Source of the DNA: Viola odorata
Lineage: Eukaryota > Streptophyta > Magnoliopsida > Malpighiales > Violaceae
NCBI GenBank assembly: GCA_963691705.1
Contig: OY829540.1
Location: 47,714,158 to 47,778,157 of the forward strand
Length of the DNA: 64,000 bases
Reading direction: 5' to 3'
A program made the position numbers and the translations under genes. This document shows, in pieces, positions 26,981-36,385 of this stretch. The notes under the pieces were generated by a model. That model saw only the letters and a program-made list of their open reading frames with translations, did no database searches and was not told the origin of the DNA. Position 1 is the stretch's first letter; each line of letters opens with the position of its first letter.

Positions 26981-27375
26981 GCTCTCTCTCTCTAGCTTCT
27001 TTAAATTTCGTTTTTTCCTTTAATGCATGAATAAACTTCTAAAACTTATCCAATATGCTTAGTTTTCATGTTATTTATGCTTCCCTTGCTTCAATTTAAT
27101 TACATGATGCATTAGCTAATTAATAGCCACTTATGCATATTAATTAGCTTGCTTTTCCATGCAAAATTGCTACTGTTTTGGCCTTGCTTTCTTTGCTGTT
27201 TTTGTGGCTTTGATGTGCTGTTTTACTACCTTAATTATTGCAACCATTTTGGGTGAGAATGGTGATGGTTTGGAGTTTGGGTATGTGGCTATGGTGGCCG
27301 GCTGCAGTAGAGAAAGAAAGAAAGGAAGAAGAAGAAAGGAGAAGAGGGGTTTGCGGGAAAGGAATTGGCAAAGGT

Positions 27376-27730
27376 GATGGGCTTGAGTTTGTCACAAGCC
27401 CATCTTGGTTTTAAATGAGGGGCTGGGCTTGATTTCATCCCAAGCCCAGCCGCTGTTTTGGACAAGTGATGGGCCCGGCCCCATTTAAAATTTCGTATGT
27501 GTACGACTCAATTTCTCGTATGGTTTTTGTATGCTTATAAATTGTTTATTTATTTTAAATGTTAATATCGCATGAATTGTTCACATGTTCGTATGCAATA
27601 TGTTTATTTTATTTTTCATGTTTTAAATATCGCATGAATTGTTCACATGTTCGTATGCTTTTAATGCCATATTTTATTAAGTATGTACTTGTTTAAATTA
27701 AAATTTTGGGCTTGGCTTGTGCCAAGCCCA
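27376..27730 (+). repeat. Series of three GGGCTTG/CAAGCCC hairpins in the LTR
   Basis: Three perfect inverted repeats: GATGGGCTTG/CAAGCCCATC (27376-27404, 9-base loop), GGCTGGGCTTG/CAAGCCCAGCC (27421-27451, 9-base loop) and TGGGCTTGG/CCAAGCCCA (27707-27730, 6-base loop). They recur in all four LTRs, and related TGGGCTT/AAGCCCA words fill 23090-23240 of the older LTR. They would fold in the transcript. Function is unknown; packaging or dimerisation signals, or termination control, are possible. Confidence 0.65.
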
Positions 27731-27770
27731 TTTTTTAATGTTCAAAAATCCCTTGTGGGGCCCACTTATT

Positions 27771-27892
27771 TTCGTATATGCCATGTACAATGTATTTCGT
27801 ATATGCCATGTATAATTTACTTCGTATATGCCATGTACAATGTATTTCGTATATGCCATGTATAATTTGCTTCGTATATGCCATGAACAATT
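27771..27892 (+). repeat. Tandem ~24 bp repeats in LTR 1
   Basis: Five units of TTCGTATATGCCATGTACAA type, each followed by a 4-5 base spacer. Copies occur in all four LTRs. It is a slippage-type minisatellite with no coding role. Confidence 0.85.
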
Positions 27893-28785
27893 TTCATACT
27901 AATATTTCATGAATAATTCGTATGCTTGTATGCCATGATTTAAATAAATGTGTTTATACCATGTTTTGATTAATTATATGTTTGCATGTTTTAAATGATT
28001 TGTTCATTTGCTATGCCATGTTTATTTAATTAATTGTCTATTCGTCATAAATTAAATAAATGTTTGCATGCGCTTTTCTTATTTATTTGTTTTCGAAAAC
28101 GTTGCTAACACTCTCAATTTGCAAGGAAGATCAAGAGCACGCAACGCAAGTACGTCTTTCTTCTAAGTCTCTCTTATTTATTTAATGTCTTTTGCAAATA
28201 TTATTTTCATGTATGTTATTTTAAAAATGCTAAAGAGCTTATAATCGTATGCATGATAAAATAAACTCACATGCTTATATGTTTAGATCACTCGCTTTAT
28301 ACCATGAAATTAATTGCTATATTGATATGTGAACATGGTGGCTTCAAATCCCACGCCATTATTGACATTTATGAAAACGTACGATGTTAGTATTGCCCAT
28401 GTTAGGATCACGTAGTAATCAATTAATTAATCATGCATGGCCCGATGATATAAAGGGGGGAAACGTCCGCTCTAGCATAACGAACAAACGGTAACCCCGT
28501 CCTTCGTGTCCCGATCGGAAATAACATGTCCCTACGAAAATGCTAAGATGTAACGTCACCTTTGAGGGCCAAATCGTGTCAAAAATGTTTAGATAATCGG
28601 AAAGTGACCCAATTCTAGTACGCGGATTCAGCCGACATGATTCAATCATTTGCCTATGTAAATGGTTGGAAAGTGGCCTGGATTCGTAGGAAGGAGGAGG
28701 TTGACATGCTTCGATCGTTTAAACAAATCTTTGTATATCAAAACTGTATTCAAACACCTTATAACCGGTAACCTTTTTAGGGTGT

Positions 28786-28814
28786 GACTTGGGTGCCTAA
28801 CACCTTCCCAAGTC
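28786..28814 (+). promoter_or_regulatory. Conserved U5 hairpin, young element
   Basis: Perfect 8 bp stem GACTTGGG/CCCAAGTC with loop TGCCTAACACCTT, about 205 bases before the LTR end. The older element keeps the loop and pairing with one compensatory pair change (24111-24139). Similar U5 words are known in Ogre/Tat LTRs. The position near the primer site suggests a role in the genomic RNA. Confidence 0.6.
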
Positions 28815-29020
28815 CACAATACGACCTCGAACCTTTGTTCAATGGTTTAGACCAATTGTGCCTTAGTTTTTATTTTTTATGCCATGACGCTTAGGTTCCC
28901 TAAACCTTAGAAAATTAGGGTGGCGACTTCATTGTATTATGCGAAGCATCCATTTATGCTTAGCATCCTCCGCGAACCTTTAAACTCGTTTTCAACGAAC
29001 GAAAAAAGGGGGTGCGACAG

Positions 29021-29040
29021 TTTGGCGACTTCACTGGGGA
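29021..29040 (+). promoter_or_regulatory. Primer-binding site of unit 1
   Basis: TTTGGCGACTTCACTGGGGA lies one base after the LTR end. It has the form of the primer site of Ogre/Tat-lineage elements, which I recall as tRNA-Arg primed. Identical sites are at 40003 and 51043. LTR 4 has none after it, which marks the true right end of the array. Confidence 0.6.
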
Positions 29041-29293
29041 CTAGTAGGGTCGAAGCCGGTTTTTTTTTTAGGTGTTTGTTTTTTTATTTGATATATTGTT
29101 TTCATGACTATTTGTTATTGTTTTGATCAATTGTCATACGCATTACATGCATAGGCCCTACACCCAAGGGTCGCCTTACCAAATAAGTTTAGGACGGGGA
29201 GTAAGGACACCCTAGGACACGAGTCCTGGGTAATGTTCTCGAAACCCAACCCGCTCGAACCCTTAAAGCTAGCCGGACGGTTGGCCTCCATTT

Positions 29294-29373
29294 TAGTACG
29301 CGGATTCAGCCGACATGATTCAATCATTTGCCTATGTAAATGGTTGGAAAGTGGCCTGAGTTCGTAGGAAGGA
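29294..29373 (+). repeat. Second copy of an 80 bp LTR segment, in the leader
   Basis: Bases 29294-29373 repeat 28616-28695 almost exactly, starting TAGTACGCGGATTCAGCCGA, with a few differences at the right end. One copy is in the LTR U5 and the other in the leader, on either side of the primer site, 678 bp apart. Units 2 and 3 carry the same pair. Confidence 0.85.
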
Positions 29374-29626
29374 ATAGGTGGTCGCCTTACGACACTTTTT
29401 GGACCATTCTATGGTATCGTCGGGAACCTTCAGGCCGTTAGAAATTTAGTCAACGTCAAAAGCCCCCATCACGTGCATCATACTTGTTTTGTCGTGGCTT
29501 GGTTTACCACGTTTTCTACGTTTTTTCCCCCTTCCGCACCATTTGTAGTAATGCATGTAAAGAACCTAGTAACGCATTTTGTACAAATTACTAATATTGG
29601 AACTCTATTTTATGTTCTTTCCCCAG

Positions 29627-29820
29627 GACCCATCCTGCTTGTTCAAATGACAGTACCTACGCTACTTTCACTTGATACTTTTGGGGGAAGAAGGTTTGGG
29701 AATCAGGTTGCACGAGGGGATATGTTGAAAGCCGGTTTTTATTTTCAATATTGCGGCCAAGATTGGAATAGAGGAAGTGGTGATGCAGAAGGAGAGGTTG
29801 CGTCGTTAGAATATTTGTAA
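29627..29820 (+). other. Exon-like short reading frame in the leader
   Basis: A pyrimidine-rich acceptor-like TTCTTTCCCCAG ends at 29626. An open frame follows, from GPILLVQMTVPTLLSLDTFG to a TAA at 29820. Another short ATG frame overlaps at 29821. The frame is the same in all three units (40609-40802, 51649-51842). I do not recognise the product. The preceding region lacks a good ATG, so it would be translated only if spliced. It may be chance. Confidence 0.25.
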
Positions 29821-30224
29821 TGAGCAAACGGGCCCCGACTTTCGAGATTGAAGCCCTTCGGAATCAAGCATCAGTTGCTTAGATTTTTTCTTTTACCCCA
29901 TGTAACAATGTTCCTAGACTTTGTCTACTAGCTTTAGGTAGATCTAGATAGTCAAAACCAACTTGTAATGGTTGTAACCCCTTTTGGACGAAAAAAATAT
30001 CAATGACAAAAGTCGTAGTTATTCGGATAATTACGAAATGCGTTTTCTCTCTCTCACGCATCCAAAAAAAAAAACATCGAACGGCCATCGCCTACAATCA
30101 AATCAACCTTCCCCCCCCAAAATAAACTACATCTAAAGCCAAAAAAAAAAAACAACCAAAAACTGACCTTGGAAATAGAAACACACTCAAATTTTTTCTT
30201 TTCTCTCCAGCGCAAGAATAAACT

Positions 30225-32205
30225 CAGCTGCACACTCTTTTACCTTGGCCAATATAAATACGATTCACTCCAAATTTCCACTCGGCCAAAACATGAAAGA
30301 TGTTGGAAACAGGTTTAAATTTAACCATGAAAATTTTCAGAAAGTTCTGGGCAGCGAAACTCCCACAAAAAAATTCAGAACACAAAGACAGCTCCATTTC
30401 TTGGCCTCAGCTGCGCAATCTTTTGTCTTGGCCAAAATGAAGATGATTTGCACCAAATTTCCACTAGACCAAAACATTAAAGATGTTGAAAATAGGCCAA
30501 AATTTGACCATGAAAAATTTCATAAATTTCTAGGCAGCCAATCGTTCACAAAAAAATTCGGAACGCAAGGGGAGTTCGCACTTTCTCGGCTTCAGCTGCG
30601 CAATCTTTTGTCACGACCAAAATGGAGATGATTTACTCAGAATTTCCTCTCAATTAAAACACAAAAGATGTTCATCACACATAGAAATACACTCCCACCA
30701 AATTTCAGAATTTTAGGAACAGCAAATCTCTCACAAAAAATTTAGAACGCAGGAGCAGATGCTCCTCGGTCTCAGCTGCGCGATCTGTTGTTTTGGCCAA
30801 TATCAACGTGATTTACTCGGAATTTCCACTTGGCCAAAACACGAAAGATGTTCCCAACATCTTCAAGTTCATCCATACCAAATTTCAGATTTTTTGGAGC
30901 AGCGTAGCTCCATCCAAGGAGGCCGCAATCGGCTCCCAAACCTGTCTATGGCGGTATACCGCCTGGCCCCTAGCGGTATACCGCTAGCTTCGCTCCAAAT
31001 CCCATCGAAATCATTTTTTTGGCCTCCAAAATCATCCGCTCAGCTGCGCGATCTTTTGTTTTGGCCAATATCAACGTTATTTACTAGGAATTTCCAATCA
31101 GCCAAAACATGAAAGATGTTACTAACATGCTGAAGTTCACCCATGCCAAAATTCAGAAAGTTCTGAGCATCCAATATCTTGAAAACAATTCTAAACTCAA
31201 GGACAGCTGCTCTACTCGGCCTCAGCTGCGCGTTCTTTTGTTTTGACCAATATCAACGTGATTTACTAGGAATTTCCACTCAGCCAAAACATGAAAGATG
31301 TTCACAACACCTTAAAGAGTTTCCATGCCGAAAATGGGATTTTGCCGAGCAGCTCATCGCCCACAAATGATTTGGACGTAAGGAAGACGGTTTTCTCGGT
31401 CTCAGCCGTGCGATCTTTTGTCTCGGCCAATATGAACACATTTGGCTCAGAATTTCCGTTCGTCCAAAACACAAAAGATGTTCGTAACACGTTGAAGTAT
31501 GTTCCTACCAAATTTTAGATTTTTTGGAGCAGTGCACCTCAGCCAAAAGCAAGGCCCACGAAAGGCCATCTCTGGCGGTATACTGCCTGGCCCCTGGCGG
31601 TATACCGCTAGCTTCGGCTCCGAAATTAGTTTTTCACCTCCAAAATCATCCGTTCAGCCGCGCGCTCATTTGTTTTGTCTAATATCGATACGATGGGCTC
31701 GGAATTTACCTTCGACCAAAACACAAAAGATGTTCGTAACACATTGAATTATGTCCACACCAAATTTCAGAGCATTCGGGGCCAGATATCTCTCGGAAAT
31801 AATTTAGGCGTGAGGATAGCTACTCTACTCGCCTTCAGCTGCGTGTTCTTTTGTTTTGGCCAATATCAACACTATCGGCTAGGAATGTCCACTTAGACAA
31901 AACACGAAAGATATTCATAACACCTTGAGTAGTTTCCATGCCAAAAATGGGATCTTTCTGAGTGGCGTATCGCCCACAAAAAAAAAAAAAAAAAAAAAAA
32001 AAACAAAACTCGGACATAAGGAGGACAGTTTTCTCGGCCTCAGCCGTGCGATCCTAGGTCTCGTCCAATATGAATGCGTTCGGCTCAGAATTTTCTCGTA
32101 GTCAAAACACGAAAGAAGTTGATAACAGATTGAAGTATGCTCATGCCAAAAATCAAATTTTTCGGGGCAACGGATCCCTCACAAACAATTTAGAGATTTT
32201 CTGAG
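30225..32205 (+). repeat. ~180 bp degenerate tandem repeat array in the leader of unit 1
   Basis: Ten units start with CAGCTGCGCGATCTTTTG-like words at 30225, 30408, 30593, 30773, 31041, 31223, 31403, 31655, 31836 and 32041. Most spacings are 180-185 bp. Two longer ones (268 and 252 bp) carry an extra palindromic insert. Each unit runs through 'ggccaatat', 'ggaatttccact', 'aaaacacgaaagatgtt' and 'ccaaatttcag'. The units are strongly diverged from one another but nearly identical between array units 1-3. Short open frames inside are by-products. The older element lacks the array. Confidence 0.9.
30951..30987 (+). repeat. Palindrome pair inserted in a leader repeat
   Basis: GCGGTATACCGC, a perfect 12 bp palindrome, occurs at 30951-30962 and again within the 18 bp palindrome CTAGCGGTATACCGCTAG at 30970-30987. 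A related pair lies at about 31573-31610 in another repeat unit, where the first member reads GCGGTATACTGC. It is present in all three array units. Confidence 0.8.
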
Positions 32206-32480
32206 CATGATGACTTTAGCTACTTACTCCGGGTCGCTTCAAGGGTTTTCATGGATAACACCCAAGATCATGCTATATCGTTGGAATAAATAGAAGCTCC
32301 TTTCGCATCTCCACCGAAAACGCTAACCCAAGATGCGTCATTTTTTTGTTCCCCCCCGAAAGTATCAAGTGAAAGAGTGGCCAGAAGAGGGAATAAGCAG
32401 CGTGGAGGCCTCGGGATTGCACGCTACACATATGTAAGCATTTATACTTACCACTATGTTTTTTTTCTCTTGTTTTTTTT

Positions 32481-32483
32481 CAG
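32481..32483 (+). promoter_or_regulatory. Candidate splice acceptor before gag, unit 1
   Basis: A long pyrimidine tract ends TTGTTTTTTTTCAG|ATTGAC, 70 bases before the gag ATG. The older element has a pyrimidine tract ending TTTTACAG at the equivalent place, although the sequence between tract and ATG has diverged. Conservation of just this feature supports a real acceptor. Copies lie just before the gag ATGs at 43531 and 54573. Confidence 0.45.
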
Positions 32484-32553
32484 ATTGACAATAGCTCCTC
32501 GCAAGCGAATCGCTTCGCCTAGCCTCCCCATAACTAGGTTTCAAGCAAGGAAA

Positions 32554-34176
32554 ATGGCCGAACAAGCTAAAATAGACGAAAGGACGGCCGCTAGGATAGC
32601 CGAGCTAGAAGAACAGGTCAAAATCACCACGGAAAGGGCCGCTCGGGCCGAAAAAGAACGAGATGAGGCCGCTGAAGTACCACCTGGTTTCGATTCAAGC
32701 CAAATGATGGGACCCTCCTCGTCCGTCATCTCCGGGCCTTCTGGACCCCAAGCGTTTACCATTCCCATCTCCGGACCTTCAGGACCCCAAGCATTTACTA
32801 TTCCTGGGGGTCAGTGGAAGTGGGTTGATCCCTTCGCTGCTAGCACCTACACCAACCCTAACGCTGGGGGAGAGAATATTTCAAACTTACAACATGCCTT
32901 GGGAAACCTCGCTTTGGACCCCGGGCAAAATCTGATCCGTCAAGAGGTCCCAGGATTCCGCCCTCCCCAAGCCCACTACACTCAGATCATAAACCCCAAT
33001 CCTATGGGGACCCAACCACCATTTACAAACCCAACACAACCACTAGGCATACAAGAACCCCTTGGTGCTAACCCGATCTTTACAGAAAAACCAAACATCG
33101 ATAGATTGAGCCTGCTAGAAGAAAGACTCAGAACCATTGAAGGAACCAATCCCTTCGACCCCGTGGGTCCCGCTGACATGTGCATGGTCCCGGGGATCAT
33201 AATGCCTCTGAAGTATAAAGTTCCGGATTTTGAGAAATATACGGGAGTCGAATGCCCAAGGACTCATCTCAAAGCCTACTGTAACAAAATGGCAGATATG
33301 ATACATAATGAACCTCTGTTGATCCATCTATTTAGAGAGAGTTTGGCCAAACATGCCTTGACTTGGTACATGGGCCTAGACAGAGCCAAGATCAAGACAT
33401 GGAGGAATTTATCTGACGCTTTCTTTAAACAATATAAATTCAATATGGAAGTAGCGCCGGACCGCTCCGACCTCCAAAACCAAGAGAAGAAAATGGACGA
33501 GACGGTAAAAACCTACGCTCAGAGGTGGAGAGAACTAGCTTCCAGAATTTCCCCTCCGTTAAGCGACAAAGAGCTCATAGCCATCTTTGTAAACACCTTT
33601 AAAGCCCCTTACTACACCTACCTCATCTCCAACCCGTCAAACAACTTCTCCGACATGGTCTTAATCGCGGAAAGAGTCGAGCAAGGAATTAAGTCCGGAA
33701 AAATCGTTGTTTCCGCACCCGAAGCAACACCCAAGAAAGCACCTCCTATAGAGAAGGATGTTAGTTTGATTTCTCCCCAACATAGTTTCAATCAACCTTT
33801 CCCGTCACCTCCACCACAAATACTACAACCCGCACAACCTAGACCCTATAACCCACCAAAGAATTTAAACCACCAAAAAAACCCAAATAATCGTGGGAAT
33901 CGGGAGCCACTGATACCTCTTCCAATTCCCTTGACGGAGATTTACGAACATCTCATAGCAGCTGGGCAAATTGTACCAATCCTGGCCCAACCACTACAAC
34001 CTCCCTACCCAAAATGGTATGATCCTGATGCAAGATGCGAGTATCATGCCGGAGCCCAGGGCCACATGCTAGAAAAATGCTTTACCTTCAAGAGAAAAGT
34101 TGATCACTTACTCAAGAGCGGATGCATCTCTTTCGAAGGGTTAGCCGAAGGATCCTACACGGCTACCAACTCTTGA
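32554..34176 (+). CDS. Ogre/Tat-type gag polyprotein, array unit 1
   Basis: Structural protein of a non-autonomous retrotransposon, expected to form particles that package element RNA. Starting at the ATG that gives MAEQAKIDERTAARIAELEE, the frame is 540 residues. It has an N-terminal coiled coil (about residues 5-45), then a Gly/Pro/Ser-rich stretch with a 13-residue direct repeat (SGPSGPQAFTIP, twice). The conserved Ogre/Tat gag core follows, including SLLEERLRTIEGTNPFDP, KYKVPDFEKYTG, HLKAYCNKMA, LTWYMGLD and YAQRWRELASRI. A Pro/Asn-rich linker leads to a C-terminal zinc-knuckle-like CEYHAGAQGHMLEKC. An open frame extends upstream to about 32377 without an ATG; I chose the ATG because it aligns with the older element. 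It ends cleanly at TNS-stop and no pol follows. Confidence 0.88.
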   Translation: MAEQAKIDERTAARIAELEEQVKITTERAARAEKERDEAAEVPPGFDSSQMMGPSSSVISGPSGPQAFTIPISGPSGPQAFTIPGGQWKWVDPFAASTYTNPNAGGENISNLQHALGNLALDPGQNLIRQEVPGFRPPQAHYTQIINPNPMGTQPPFTNPTQPLGIQEPLGANPIFTEKPNIDRLSLLEERLRTIEGTNPFDPVGPADMCMVPGIIMPLKYKVPDFEKYTGVECPRTHLKAYCNKMADMIHNEPLLIHLFRESLAKHALTWYMGLDRAKIKTWRNLSDAFFKQYKFNMEVAPDRSDLQNQEKKMDETVKTYAQRWRELASRISPPLSDKELIAIFVNTFKAPYYTYLISNPSNNFSDMVLIAERVEQGIKSGKIVVSAPEATPKKAPPIEKDVSLISPQHSFNQPFPSPPPQILQPAQPRPYNPPKNLNHQKNPNNRGNREPLIPLPIPLTEIYEHLIAAGQIVPILAQPLQPPYPKWYDPDARCEYHAGAQGHMLEKCFTFKRKVDHLLKSGCISFEGLAEGSYTATNS

Positions 34177-36245
34177 ATGATCGCTCTCCCGACCCACGGT
34201 GGACCCATTCTGTTTAATCGTTCGGTAGCAGTACTTATGATAGCTTTGTAAAATAGTCAAGCCTACGACTATAAACAAGGGCGCTTCGTGGGAGGCAACC
34301 CACGTGTTCTTTTCAATATATCCATTTTTTTTCTTCTTTTCTCCGTTAAATTCAACATCTCAAGATACCTTTTCCTTGTGAATTTACTATTTAATTCCCT
34401 CTTCATTACAAGTGCAACGAGACTTGTAAACTTGGGGGCAAGCGAGTGAAGTGACAACCAAAAGAAGGTGTCGAAAGATGTCGAAGCTCATTTTTCAGGG
34501 AAGTTGTCCTTCACATTTTTGCAATTTCTTCTCCTACAATTTACGTTTCCGTAATTTATGTTTTCGCAATTTACATTTTCACCATTTTTAACCATTTATA
34601 TTATTGCAAGAGTGTGTGAGTCGTGTCTACTAAAATTCATAATTTTTGCCAAAAATAAAATAATAATAAATAAAAAAAATAAAAAACACAAAAAAAACTA
34701 AACTAGAATAAATATATGTTGCTTGGCTTGAAAAAATCCTACGTTTTAACCTTCCTTAGATAAAGCATATTCATCATTTTATTAATTCGCGGAGAACTTG
34801 GGCGTTCTTTAGAAAATTATATAAACATGCATGATCTCGTCTGTTAACTCTTATGTCCATGACATGTTTAGACGTAAGCAATCACAAACATATCCCTGTG
34901 AGTATTTTGGGCCTTCATGCCTTATTTCCTTCATAAGTGTAAATGCTAAACTAGGTGCTAGTTAGATTTGCATAATATCCAGGGTACATGAACAATCAGA
35001 CATGGGATAACAATAAGATGACATTGGACTTTGCGTTCTCCTCCCCTCTTAATTTATTTTTCCAACTAAAACTACACCACCCTACATTCCTTTTGCCACC
35101 TTAAAAAAAAAAAAAAATTATTAAATAAACCCTTCAAGAAAAAAAGAGCAGTTCTTCGCAAACAAATAAACGCTCAACTAGAATGATCGACCAAGGCACC
35201 ATGCGCGTGTTAAGCTCATCACAAACAAATCAGCAAAACAAAAAGGAAACCCCCACCCAAAGGTGACAATCCTCACTAATACAAAAGCGAAAAGAACCAA
35301 TCAAAGGTCGTTACCCAAAGAGGGAAGTCTAGACAAAGGGAATTGCACTTGCTTCTTTTATTTTCTTCTACCTATAAAAGAGGGAAAGAAAAGAAAAGAA
35401 AAGAAAAGAAAAGAAACAAAAGAAACAAAGAAGAAACAAAAGAAAAAAAAAGGGAAGAAAAAAAAAAGGGGAAGAGAAGAAAACGAAAAAAAACACAAGG
35501 AAGTGAGTGCGAAAAAAAAAAAGAGAGAAGAATAAAAGAAAAAAAAAACAACCATCATTAAACAAAGTCCATCGAAAATAAACATGGAGAAGAACACCCA
35601 TTTCTCCCCAAATGAAAGAAGAAACTCACAAACTTGGCTAAATCGCCAAAACATCTTTCACCATAATTTGCCCTCATCACAATCAGTCCATGAGCGCAAA
35701 CTCAAACAAAAAACCAACAACACCACAAACTTTCCCTTTCCATAAAATCTCTCACTTCTTATCTCTTGCAAAGTCCTCTGGATTCTTAAAAGGCCCATGC
35801 ATGTGCATCTTCATTTGAAGTCTATTCACTCGGATTGACATTGCAAATTTAATTTTTGTGCTATGTTTATTGCATTTTTAGGAGTGTAAACACATAGCCT
35901 TATTTTCTGAGCGTGAGTGCAAACACTAACATCTGGTGAGGATTGCTTACGTTTACATGCCATGGGAAAGTCTTGTTCTTGAGGTCGTTATTTCCTGAAC
36001 AAGACGTAGATGTTATCTAGATTTGTATCAATCATGTTTATATAACGAAAACTGAACGAACATTTTTTCAAAAGAAAACGCTTGAATTTATTTTCTTAAA
36101 CAAAGAAATCATTTTCATTCCAAACAAAAAACTTGGGGGCAAGCCATGGGTTAAATGTAGGAATATTTGATATTTCTCACATTATCATTTGCTCTCCCTT
36201 TTTCTATCTGTTGCTGCTTTGTGTTTGCTTCCTTTCTATTTGCAG
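34177..36245 (+). other. Post-gag non-coding region of unit 1
   Basis: No protease, RT or integrase is found here in any frame. Just after gag lies the stem-loop GTGGGAGGCAACCCAC (34288-34303), a motif I associate with the post-coding region of Ogre/Athila-type elements. The word CTTGGGGGCAAG recurs at about 34431 and 36132. An A-rich purine block (35383-35550) leaves Lys/Glu or Phe-rich frames open by composition alone. Nothing else is supported. Units 2 and 3 are equivalent. Confidence 0.7.
35383..35550 (+). repeat. Purine-rich simple repeat, unit 1
   Basis: A GAAAA/GAAAC-type run is followed by long A and G tracts, nearly pure purine on the plus strand. Equivalent blocks lie at about 46360-46525 and 57401-57566. 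They differ between units by one or two bases in homopolymer length. Confidence 0.85.
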
Positions 36246-36350
36246 GATACAGATACACTTTGATGGAATCACGTCGACCTTGGGTCTTTGATGAAGAAAT
36301 CATTGTAAAGCCTTCCGCTTGGATTTTTATCCAATCAACCCCGAATGAAG
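36246..36350 (+). other. Exon-like segment near the 3' end of unit 1
   Basis: It is flanked by a good acceptor (TTTCTATTTGCAG ending at 36245) and a near-perfect donor (GAAG|GTACGT at 36351). It is 105 bases with one open frame containing MESRRPWVFDEEIIVKPSA. The frame is conserved in all units, with one Ile-to-Val change in units 2 and 3 (47223-47327 and 58264-58368). I do not recognise the peptide. It could be a captured host exon, part of a spliced element transcript, or chance. Confidence 0.3.
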
Positions 36351-36385
36351 GTACGTTACCACTTCACTCTCAACTTACGTCGGTG

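Larger units (their letters stand above)
25974..29019 (+). repeat. LTR 1 of the array
   Basis: It has TGTTGC...GCGACA ends. U3 is T-rich with TCGTGTCATTT-type words. A TATA box lies at 26873-26880, a strong splice donor at 26972/26973 and palindromic hairpins at 27376-27404, 27421-27451 and 27707-27730. A ~24 bp repeat block lies at 27771-27892 and the U5 hairpin at 28786-28814. By eye I found no difference from LTR 4. Confidence 0.95.

Noticed and set aside
30245..31896. A set of 60-130 codon frames with similar peptides (such as the QNMKDV-type words)
   Set aside because: They are translations of the ~180 bp tandem repeat in changing frames, interrupted in most units, and are not a protein family.
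30225..32205. Regularly spaced repeats resembling a CRISPR array
   Set aside because: Units are degenerate, contiguous and ~180 bp long without unique spacers, in a plant transposon leader.
32431..32483. A 53-base mini-intron (GTAAGC...TTTCAG) just before gag
   Set aside because: It is shorter than the usual plant minimum. The acceptor is better explained by the distant LTR donor.
32377..32553. Upstream extension of the gag frame by about 59 codons
   Set aside because: It has no ATG, spans the acceptor-like pyrimidine tract, and is not matched by the older element, whose gag begins at the aligned ATG.
35263..35654. Lys/Glu-rich and Phe-rich open frames (also near 46239-46631 and 57280-57672)
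   Set aside because: They come from a near-pure purine simple repeat and change frame with homopolymer length between array units.
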